This document shows, piece after piece, positions 34,709 through 42,399 of a DNA stretch of 64,000 bases (positions within the stretch are counted from its first letter, which is position 1; each line of letters begins with the position of its first letter). The stretch is taken from the NCBI GenBank assembly GCA_963662525.1, contig OY759717.1, positions 124,001 to 188,000 of the forward strand, in the 5' to 3' direction. The notes under the pieces are model-generated. The model worked only from the letters and a program-made list of their open reading frames with translations. It ran no database searches and had not been told where the DNA came from. The translations under genes and the position numbers were made by a program. Source of the stretch: CAZSDU01 sp963662525 (GTDB lineage: Bacteria > Bacteroidota > Bacteroidia > Bacteroidales > FEN-979).

Positions 34709-36049
34709 TCAGATGACATCCGTTCCACGTTTTAACAACCACAATCGTCCTACTGCTTCATGAAATTTCTCATAAGGCAGGCTGGTTTTCATCAATGCAT
34801 TAAAAAAATTATACCGGTCATAGTTTTTTTCTGTGATCTGCTTCCTGACCTGCTGATAATACACCGTTCCCGGCATAGGGCTGAGGATTGTGTAACCGGC
34901 ATAAACAACGCGGTTCTTATCAGCATACGCCGACAAGGCTTTAAAATCGTCTGCCGTATAATCACAAGGGATCACATAATTTCCCCTCACCATAATTCCA
35001 TTGGCATCAAATACTTTAATGGCATCCAGATTATCAATGGCAGGAGAATCTTTATTGTACTTTTTTAGTTCTGAATCCCGGAACGACTCAAATCCGCATA
35101 TCACTACCTTCAAACCACCTTTAGCCATCTTCTCAATAATGGCCGGATTTCTGGCTGCAACATCGGCCCGGATATCCATGATAAAAGTTTTACGGATGCC
35201 TTCTTCCTGTATCCTGTCAAACAAATGCGTTATAAATGCAATATCCACCACGGTATTAGCATCAGCAAACCGCACCACAGGGTAATCATCCATGGATTTC
35301 AGTTCAGCAATCAGGCTCTCTGTGCTGCGTTGATAGTACCTGCCTTTAAATTGTGTCCAGATCGAACAGAATGTGCATTTGTAGGGACATCCCAAAGAAG
35401 TAAATATATAGGTGCTCGGAAATGGGCTGTCGCCGACCTTGTAAGTCTCAATCCAGGGCTTCAGATGATTTCTATCGGGTCTGAGATAATCAGCATCCGC
35501 AACATCCCAGTCCCTTGACTTCCCTTTGGTCTGATGAAATCCCTCTTCAGAATTTAAAAACAGCCCGGATATACCATGAACCGGATTTCCCTTTTCCAGA
35601 GCCAGAATCACATCCCTGAAAATATGCGGACACTGTCCGGGTATAACAATATCTGCCTTCGAACCTGCAAAATCCTTCGGACATAATGTGGCATGAAGTC
35701 CGCCGGCAATCGTCACAATATCCGGGTTAAACGATTTTACTACCCTGAAAATCTCCAGGGTGCTGTTGAATTCTGATGTTATTGCAGTTACCCCAACCAC
35801 ATCCGGTTTGTATGCTGCCAACAATTTCTGAACGAGCAAAGGTAATACCGGGGTCTCCGGATTCAGGTCATATTCTCCTTTTGAATCAAACACCCTGACA
35901 TCGAAATCCTTCACAGCTGCAGCAATCGTCAATAAACCCAGGGGCGGTCCGATCAGCTTCTTATGGATGAAGGGTTTGGCTTCATCTGGAGCATACCGGA
36001 GTATATTGTTTTCCGGCGATCGGGGTGGATTTATCAGTAGTATTTTCAT
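34709..36049 (-). CDS. B12-binding-domain radical SAM protein
   Basis: A 446-residue radical SAM enzyme. The ATG at 36049 (MKILLINPPRSPENN) is the family N-terminus; a frame open from 36100 adds 17 residues and crosses the promoter. Cobalamin-domain features are DVVGVTAITSEFNSTLEI and VTIAGGLHATLCPKDF; the cluster cysteines are in LGCPYKCTFCSIW. FMDIRADVAARNPAIIEKM and GFESFRDSELKKYNKD are typical of the class. It is the first gene of a two-gene minus-strand unit. Substrate unknown. Confidence 0.85.
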   Translation of the reverse strand: MKILLINPPRSPENNILRYAPDEAKPFIHKKLIGPPLGLLTIAAAVKDFDVRVFDSKGEYDLNPETPVLPLLVQKLLAAYKPDVVGVTAITSEFNSTLEIFRVVKSFNPDIVTIAGGLHATLCPKDFAGSKADIVIPGQCPHIFRDVILALEKGNPVHGISGLFLNSEEGFHQTKGKSRDWDVADADYLRPDRNHLKPWIETYKVGDSPFPSTYIFTSLGCPYKCTFCSIWTQFKGRYYQRSTESLIAELKSMDDYPVVRFADANTVVDIAFITHLFDRIQEEGIRKTFIMDIRADVAARNPAIIEKMAKGGLKVVICGFESFRDSELKKYNKDSPAIDNLDAIKVFDANGIMVRGNYVIPCDYTADDFKALSAYADKNRVVYAGYTILSPMPGTVYYQQVRKQITEKNYDRYNFFNALMKTSLPYEKFHEAVGRLWLLKRGTDVI

Positions 36050-36054
36050 ACTTG

Positions 36055-36062
36055 CAAAAATA
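36055..36062 (-). promoter_or_regulatory. -7 box of the minus-strand radical SAM pair
   Basis: On the minus strand this reads TATTTTTG, ending only five bases before the ATG at 36049. Transcription would begin practically at the start codon, giving a leaderless or nearly leaderless mRNA. Confidence 0.5.
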
Positions 36063-36088
36063 CTAAAAACCATGACCTGCTTTTTTGC

Positions 36089-36096
36089 TAAATTTG
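36089..36096 (+). promoter_or_regulatory. -7 box of the glycosyltransferase gene
   Basis: TAAATTTG matches TAnnTTTG and ends six bases before the ATG at 36103. Together with the minus-strand box at 36055 it makes a compact divergent promoter pair with both transcripts nearly leaderless. Confidence 0.5.
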
Positions 36097-36102
36097 TCAT
36101 CC

Positions 36103-37287
36103 ATGACTTCGCGAAATTTCATTGATCTGCAATGTTGTGTCATTATTCCAACTTATAATAATGGCCGGACCCTGGAAAATATCATCCTCAGGGTCATGGC
36201 TTATACAACGCAGATTATTGTTGTCAACGACGGAAGCACGGATAATACTGCTAAAATTCTGAGTAACTTCAGGGAACTGGATGTCATCACCATCAGTAAA
36301 AATACCGGCAAAGGAAACGCCTTAAAAAAGGCCTTCGCCCTTGCCATTGAAAAAGGGTATCGGTATGCCATTACCATCGACAGCGACGGACAGCATTTTC
36401 CTGAAGATCTACCTGAATTTCTGAAAAAAATTGAAGAATATCCCGACTCCCTGATCATCGGTGCCAGAAATATGAATCAGGAAGGGGTTCCGGGTACCAG
36501 CAGTTTCGGACATCGTTTCTCTATTTTCTGGTTTAAAGTTGAAACTGGTCTCAATGTCCCGGATGTGCAAACGGGATATCGACTGTACCCGCTCCGGTAT
36601 GTTCAGGAGATCAGACACTTTTATTCCGTCAAATACGAATTTGAAGTCGAGATTTTAGTGCGTCTTGCCTGGAGAGAAGTGAATATCTTATCCATCCCTG
36701 TCCGGATCTATTATGCCCCGAAAGAAGAAAGGATATCTCATTTCCGGAAATTCAGGGATTTTACCAGGGTCAGTGTGGTCAATAGCATTCTTGTTTTTAT
36801 GGCCTTACTTTGGGTTCGGCCGTTTACTTTGCTGCAGCAAATCAGAAGAAAAACACTGAAAGGCTTTGTCCGCGAATATATTCTTGAAAGCCATGATTCC
36901 AACCAGAAAATTGCCTGGAGTGTGGCCATGGGAATACTGATGGGCATTATGCCTATCTGGGGATGGCAGATGATTGCTGCGGTCGGACTGGCTCATGTTC
37001 TGAAACTGAATAAATTTATTTCCCTGGCTGCTTCCAATATCAGCATCCCACCCCTTCTCCCCCTGATCCTGTTTCTATGCTATATCACGGGCGGCTGGAT
37101 ACTCGGAACTTCCGGAGAACATGCTCAATTCACTTCTGAGATAACCCTTCAATGGGTGAAGCAGAATCTATTACAGTTTATTGTTGGTAGTATTATTTTC
37201 GGACTTGCACTATCAGCAGTTTTTGGCTCTGTGACCTACCTGTTGCTGGAAATATTCCGCAAAAGAAAACCAGCCAGTACCCGATAA
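36103..37287 (+). CDS. Family 2 glycosyltransferase with C-terminal DUF2062
   Basis: A 394-residue protein. Residues about 8-230 are a GT-A fold of the dolichol-phosphate-mannose-synthase type: CVIIPTYNNGRTLE, VVNDGSTDNTAKIL, the metal motif DSDGQHFPED, GARNMNQEGVPG and QTGYRLYPL. The C-terminal part (about 275-385) is a DUF2062 membrane domain with three hydrophobic helices (MGIMPIWGWQMIAAVGLAHV). This combination is common in flexirubin/aryl-polyene loci. It should glycosylate a lipid at the inner membrane. Start chosen at ATG 36103; the open frame reaches back to a TTG at 36085 over the promoter. Confidence 0.88.
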   Translation: MTSRNFIDLQCCVIIPTYNNGRTLENIILRVMAYTTQIIVVNDGSTDNTAKILSNFRELDVITISKNTGKGNALKKAFALAIEKGYRYAITIDSDGQHFPEDLPEFLKKIEEYPDSLIIGARNMNQEGVPGTSSFGHRFSIFWFKVETGLNVPDVQTGYRLYPLRYVQEIRHFYSVKYEFEVEILVRLAWREVNILSIPVRIYYAPKEERISHFRKFRDFTRVSVVNSILVFMALLWVRPFTLLQQIRRKTLKGFVREYILESHDSNQKIAWSVAMGILMGIMPIWGWQMIAAVGLAHVLKLNKFISLAASNISIPPLLPLILFLCYITGGWILGTSGEHAQFTSEITLQWVKQNLLQFIVGSIIFGLALSAVFGSVTYLLLEIFRKRKPASTR

Positions 37288-37288
37288 T

Positions 37289-40200
37289 ATGGCAAACTTC
37301 TTCACTTTTATATACTTTTTTTTTCAATCCCGGAAATGGTTATTTTATCTTTTTCTCCTTGCACTGCTGATAAGCATTATTGGTCTGGCCAGCCGTATCC
37401 ATCTGAAGGAGGACATCTCCGGTATGACCAACAGCGATGCCGGTTTAAGCAAGTACGAATACGTCATCAGGAATTTCAAATTTGCGGAAAAACTGGTGAT
37501 TCATATTTATCAGAAGGATTCGCTTTCCCCCGCTGAACCTGATTCGCTGATCAGGGTTGCAGGCACTTTTTCAACTCAGGTCAGGGAACGCTTTGATTCA
37601 ACTTACATCCAAAGCCTGTTTACCAAAGCTGAGGATTCGACGTATATCAACCTGACAAACACGGTTAATGATCACCTCCCCTTGTTTTTATCCCCTGAAG
37701 ACTACCGGAAGATGGATAGCCTGATCCTGTCCGCTAACCTGAATTCCCTGCTTCGCCAGAATTTCAGGATGCTCATTTCACCGGCCAGCATAATCATAAA
37801 AAACCAACTGGTTTCAGATCCATTAGGAATCAGAGGCCTTGCCATGCAGAAACTAAAATCCCTGCAGATTGATGACAACTATATCCTGATCGATGGCTAT
37901 GTATTTTCCAGCAACCAGAAACATCTGTTCCTGTTTCTTACGCCAGCCAATCCTCCCAGCGAAACGGAAAAAAATTCCAGGCTGGTCGAAGGAATCGATC
38001 AAATCAGCCAGTCACTCGTTGAAAAAAACCAGGGTATCCATATTGAATACTTCGGGTCCATCGCTGTTGCAGCCGGTAATGCCAGTCAATTGAAAAGTGA
38101 TATTCTGTTCACACTGTCCATCGCCATTTGCCTGATTTTCCTCTTCATCGGATGGTACTTCAGAAACTGGCTGATCCCTTTGCTTGGTTTTTTGCCTGCC
38201 CTTTTCGGAGGTGGTTTTGCACTGGCTATGCTATACCTGATTAAAGGAAATATTTCTGCTATCGCCCTTGGTGTCGGTTCAGTAATACTGGGACTTATCA
38301 TCGACTATGCCCTTTATCTCATCAACCAGTACCGGCAAAAAAAGTCGGTTGAGCAGGTACTGAAGGACATGTCGCAAACCATTGTCGTTTGCTGCCTCAC
38401 CTCCGCCGGGGCTTTCCTGTGCCTCATCTTCCTCGGCTCAGCGGTATTGCATGACCTGGGATGGTTTGCTGCCCTGAGTGTGACCGGTGCCGCCCTGTTC
38501 ACCCTGATCATTCTGCCACATTTTCTGCATAAAAGATTGATCCCGGAAGAGTCTGATATGCATCCGAACATCATCGATAAAATAGCAGGAATTCCATTTG
38601 AAAAGAACTGGGTACTCATCTCCATCATTCTTCTTGCCGGAATTCTGAGCATCCATTTTAGCCAACAGGTTAATTTTGAAAAGGACCTGAATTCCCTGAA
38701 CTACATCAGCAGGAAACTACAGAATGCAGAGAAAAATCTTGATATTTCAGGAAATCCGGACTTAAAAAATGTATATGTGGTGGCTACCGGAAAGAATTTT
38801 AATGAAGCATTGAAAACCAATGAATCCGTACAGCAAAAACTAGCAGCACTTCAAAGCAAAAATGCCATCAGTAAATATTCAGGCATTCAGCACCTACTGA
38901 TGTCTGATTCCCTTCAGCATGCCAGGATGAACCAATGGAATAATTTCTGGACCAATGGGAAAAAGGCATATTTAGCAAAAAATATCCCGGAAGCTGCCAT
39001 GCATGCCGGGTTTAAAAAGAACACCTGCGATGAATTCATGAACTGGATGGATCGGTCGTATCCCCTGCTCAATGAAAAAGGTTCCCGCGATTTCCAGACC
39101 CGCTTCTTTTCCGATTGGATCAATGAAAAACCGGAAATGACGATGATCTCCAGCCTGGTTAAAGTAAAAGCTGAAAACAAGGATAAAGTTTACACCGCAT
39201 TTAAAGATCAATCTGCAGTCATTGTTTTCGACCGTCAAAACCTGACAACCAAATTTGTTTCCGGCGTTAAAACCGATTTCGACCTTCTCGTTAAACTTTC
39301 CATGATCTTTGTCACCCTCCTGCTCCTTATCTCCTTCGGACGGATTGAAATGGGAATAACCACAGCCCTGCCCATGTTTCTGGGATGGATTATCACCCTG
39401 GGTGTTATGGGCATTTTTGGTCTGACCTTTAATATTTTCAACATCATTCTGTCATCCTTCATCTTTGGACTGGGCGTCGATTATAGCATCCTGATGATGC
39501 GCGGACTACTTGAAGAATATAAATATGGCAACAAAGTACCGGATACCTCTAAAGTCTCCATTTTCCTGTCCTCAGTCACAACACTTATCGGCGTAGCTGC
39601 GCTTTTCTTTGCCAAACATCCTGCCCTGCGCTCCATCGCCCTTGTTTCCATGATTGGAATACTTTGTGTAGTCATCATCACATATACCATCCAACCCCTC
39701 CTTGCCGGCTGGTTTTTCCTTCATCGCCGGAAAAAAAAGGAATTCCCTGTAACCGCCAGGATCTTTATTAAAACTTTTGTTACCTGGGGAAACATCGTTC
39801 TTATCTCTATCCTTATGTCTCTGATCGGTCTGATGATTTATACCCTGCTTCCAATTCCCAGAAAAAAGAAGGAGTACCTGTTTCATACCATCTTCTCGAA
39901 ACTCTGCAAACTTTACATTTTTGTCACTTTCCCAACCAATGCCAAACTCATTAATCTTCCAGGGGAAAATTTTTCGAAACCATCCATTATCATCAGCAAC
40001 CACCAGTCACTGATTGAAACACCCGCGTTTCTGAGACTGGCACCGAAAATTCTTATCCTGACCAACGACTGGGTATTCAAATCTCCTGTTTTTGGCCCGA
40101 TTGCCCGCCTGGGAGGTTTTATCAATGTTGACCATGGGCTGGAAGCCAATCTTGAAAAACTGAAATCAAAGATCGAGGAAGGCTATTCCATTCTGGTTTT

Positions 40201-41143
40201 TCCCGAAGGTCACCGCTCCCGTGATCAGCATATTCAACGGTTTCACAGAGGTGCATTTTACCTGGCCGAAAAACTTCAGACTGATATTCTTCCAATTGTT
40301 GTATTTGGTTCGGGTGATTTCCTGGGGAAAGGTGCTTTCTGGGGAAAACCCAATGGATTCAGGATGAAGATCATGAAAAGAATTCCCTGGGATGATACCT
40401 CTTACGGTGAAAACTATTCCGAACGCACAAAGCAAATCAGGAAATTCTATATCAGGGCTTATGATCAGATCAGGAGCGAAGAAGGAAATGCTTTTTATTA
40501 CCGTAAAAAATTGCTGCTGAATTATGTATTCAAGGGTCCGGTCCTGGAATGGTACCTCAGGGTGAAATTATCACTGGAAAACAATTATCAGATCTATCAT
40601 GATCTCCTTCCCCATGATGGCGATATCCTTGACCTTGGATGCGGATATGGATTTATCTCATACATGCTCTTGTTTACTTCAGGAAGACGATCCATAACAG
40701 GGGTGGATTATGATGCTGAAAAAATTGCCGTTGCAGCCTGCTGCTTTTCAGCAAATGAACGGATCAGGTTTGTCTGTGCAGATATTTCATCCTATGAAAT
40801 CAGCCCTAAAAACGGTTTCATGCTGGGCGATATACTTCACTACCTCACACCGGAGAAACAGGAAGCATTGCTCCGGAAATGTTTTTCCATGCTGATACCC
40901 GGAGGAACGATCCTCATCCGTGAAGCCAATGCCGAATTACTGCAACGACATAAAAAATCAAAAATCACCGAATTTCTTTCCACCCATATTGGTTTTAACC
41001 TGACAGCAGATCCCGGAAAGGAACTTTATTTTACTTCAGCATCCGGAATCAAAGCCATTGCTGTTGAATATGGACTTTCCTTCGAAACCATCGACAATAA
41101 GAAGCATACCTCGAACAACCTCTTTGTGATACGGTCACAGTAA
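37289..41143 (+). CDS. MMPL transporter-acyltransferase-methyltransferase fusion
   Basis: A 1284-residue three-part protein. Residues 1 to about 840 are an RND/MMPL exporter with two sets of helices (about 265-400 and 660-800) and two periplasmic loops. About 880-1070 is a lysophospholipid acyltransferase domain with NHQSLIE (His near 903, an HX4E form) and FPEGHRSRD (near 970). About 1090-1284 is a class I SAM methyltransferase with LDLGCGYGF near 1114. Equivalent fusions are known in Bacteroidota flexirubin-type clusters, where MMPL exporter, acyltransferase and methyltransferase genes occur apart in aryl-polyene loci of Proteobacteria. It probably couples final acylation and methylation to lipid extrusion. 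It follows the glycosyltransferase by one base. Confidence 0.9.
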   Translation: MANFFTFIYFFFQSRKWLFYLFLLALLISIIGLASRIHLKEDISGMTNSDAGLSKYEYVIRNFKFAEKLVIHIYQKDSLSPAEPDSLIRVAGTFSTQVRERFDSTYIQSLFTKAEDSTYINLTNTVNDHLPLFLSPEDYRKMDSLILSANLNSLLRQNFRMLISPASIIIKNQLVSDPLGIRGLAMQKLKSLQIDDNYILIDGYVFSSNQKHLFLFLTPANPPSETEKNSRLVEGIDQISQSLVEKNQGIHIEYFGSIAVAAGNASQLKSDILFTLSIAICLIFLFIGWYFRNWLIPLLGFLPALFGGGFALAMLYLIKGNISAIALGVGSVILGLIIDYALYLINQYRQKKSVEQVLKDMSQTIVVCCLTSAGAFLCLIFLGSAVLHDLGWFAALSVTGAALFTLIILPHFLHKRLIPEESDMHPNIIDKIAGIPFEKNWVLISIILLAGILSIHFSQQVNFEKDLNSLNYISRKLQNAEKNLDISGNPDLKNVYVVATGKNFNEALKTNESVQQKLAALQSKNAISKYSGIQHLLMSDSLQHARMNQWNNFWTNGKKAYLAKNIPEAAMHAGFKKNTCDEFMNWMDRSYPLLNEKGSRDFQTRFFSDWINEKPEMTMISSLVKVKAENKDKVYTAFKDQSAVIVFDRQNLTTKFVSGVKTDFDLLVKLSMIFVTLLLLISFGRIEMGITTALPMFLGWIITLGVMGIFGLTFNIFNIILSSFIFGLGVDYSILMMRGLLEEYKYGNKVPDTSKVSIFLSSVTTLIGVAALFFAKHPALRSIALVSMIGILCVVIITYTIQPLLAGWFFLHRRKKKEFPVTARIFIKTFVTWGNIVLISILMSLIGLMIYTLLPIPRKKKEYLFHTIFSKLCKLYIFVTFPTNAKLINLPGENFSKPSIIISNHQSLIETPAFLRLAPKILILTNDWVFKSPVFGPIARLGGFINVDHGLEANLEKLKSKIEEGYSILVFPEGHRSRDQHIQRFHRGAFYLAEKLQTDILPIVVFGSGDFLGKGAFWGKPNGFRMKIMKRIPWDDTSYGENYSERTKQIRKFYIRAYDQIRSEEGNAFYYRKKLLLNYVFKGPVLEWYLRVKLSLENNYQIYHDLLPHDGDILDLGCGYGFISYMLLFTSGRRSITGVDYDAEKIAVAACCFSANERIRFVCADISSYEISPKNGFMLGDILHYLTPEKQEALLRKCFSMLIPGGTILIREANAELLQRHKKSKITEFLSTHIGFNLTADPGKELYFTSASGIKAIAVEYGLSFETIDNKKHTSNNLFVIRSQ

Positions 41144-41187
41144 AGCTGGTTGATTTTTCTTTACCATGAGGCATTTCCAGATATTGA

Positions 41188-41775
41188 ACCAGGAATCTCC
41201 TGAAAAGCGTTACAAAAATTCACCGGGCCGGGATGCAGGTTTCCGGCGGATTCATTGTCGGGTTCGATAGCGATACCCCCGGCGTTTTTCAGCAGCAAAT
41301 CGATTTTATACAGCAAAGCGGTATCGTTTCGGCCATGGTTGGATTGCTGAATGCGCCAAAAAACACAAAGCTCTACAAACGGCTGGAAGCCGAAAACAGG
41401 CTGACCATTGAAGCCAGCGGTAACAACACCGACTCATCCATGAATTTCATTCCTAAAATGAATGCCAGTGAACTGATGACCGGGTATAAAAAAATCATCC
41501 ATGACATTTATTCCACAAAACCTTACTATAAAAGGATAAGGCGTTTGCTGCTGAATTACAGACCACCGGATAATAAACCGGGAAAAATCAATTTCGTGGC
41601 CATCAACGGCTTCCTGAAATCAATTTTCATCATTGGACTTTTTAACAAAGGCAGACGGGATTACTGGAAGTTTTTCATCTGGACCCTCTTCCGCCGCCCA
41701 AACATGGTCGTAGATGCCGTAACCTTCTCAATCTACGGCTATCACTTCAGGAAAGTTTACGGATTAATGAGGTGA
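41188..41775 (+). pseudogene. C-terminal remnant of a B12-binding radical SAM (DUF4070) gene
   Basis: The frame encodes only the last third of a DUF4070 radical SAM protein: KSVTKIHRAG, GGFIVGFDSDTP, GLLNAPKNTKLYKRL, SMNFIPKM and the YYKRIRRLLL tail. The CxxxCxxC core and the cobalamin domain are absent; in-frame TGA at 41185 closes the frame upstream and no fitting remnant is seen between it and the preceding stop at 41143. The first ATG in frame is 41233. It is thus probably a decayed fifth radical SAM gene, although a short protein could still be made. Confidence 0.7.
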
Positions 41776-41787
41776 AACGCTGATAAC

Positions 41788-42384
41788 TCACTTTTTTGTT
41801 TCACCAAAACCCTGAAACACCGCTCCGATATATACCTGATTGGTCATTCCCATTAAATACCGCCAATTCTCCACAATGTCTTCCTCTCCTATAGGGACAA
41901 GAAAATCTATGAAAATAGTTATGTCACTGGATGTATATTCCTCACAATAAGGTTTGGCAATAATCTCCCAGGGGTCACCGGTTGACCAGATCCCTTCTGC
42001 TTCGGTTAAGGGAATGGTCGCTTTATATGGATTAAGGTTATCCTTATAATAAAATTTGGCATAAGCTCTCAGCCAGATCGGTTTGATCTGGTTCTGGGCC
42101 TGATCAACAGTGATGGTGAAAATAACCGGAGAAATGACACAGATATCCTCTTCAAGATCAAATTTAAAGGTATAAAGATGGTAACCGTTTTCCACTGACT
42201 CCTCATAAATAGGGAATGGATGTTCAACACTAATATCAGTATATGACTTCTCTTTGCTCATTGGTATATACCATACACCGCATTCATTTGTATCTTCCGG
42301 CTCAGCTTCCTTTTGCTTGAAACAGGAAGTGTTCAGGGTGAACAAAAACAGAACTAACAATAGAAACATCAGCTTTGCTTTCAT
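41788..42384 (-). CDS. Lipoprotein of unknown function
   Basis: A 198-residue predicted lipoprotein: MKAKLMFLLLVLFLFTLNTSC gives a lipobox with Cys21, followed by an acidic linker (KQKEAEPEDTNE). The mature part has alternating beta-strand pattern and several Trp/Tyr/Pro; I recognise no family. It is the last gene of a minus-strand run and follows the histidine kinase by 15 bases. Confidence 0.7.
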   Translation of the reverse strand: MKAKLMFLLLVLFLFTLNTSCFKQKEAEPEDTNECGVWYIPMSKEKSYTDISVEHPFPIYEESVENGYHLYTFKFDLEEDICVISPVIFTITVDQAQNQIKPIWLRAYAKFYYKDNLNPYKATIPLTEAEGIWSTGDPWEIIAKPYCEEYTSSDITIFIDFLVPIGEEDIVENWRYLMGMTNQVYIGAVFQGFGETKK

Positions 42385-42399
42385 GACTTTTATGATTTG

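Noticed and set aside
33272..36049. Radical SAM pair as a separate cluster unrelated to the lipid genes
   Set aside because: One member is a close paralogue of the radical SAM gene at 8454 inside the main operon, so a shared pathway is more likely.
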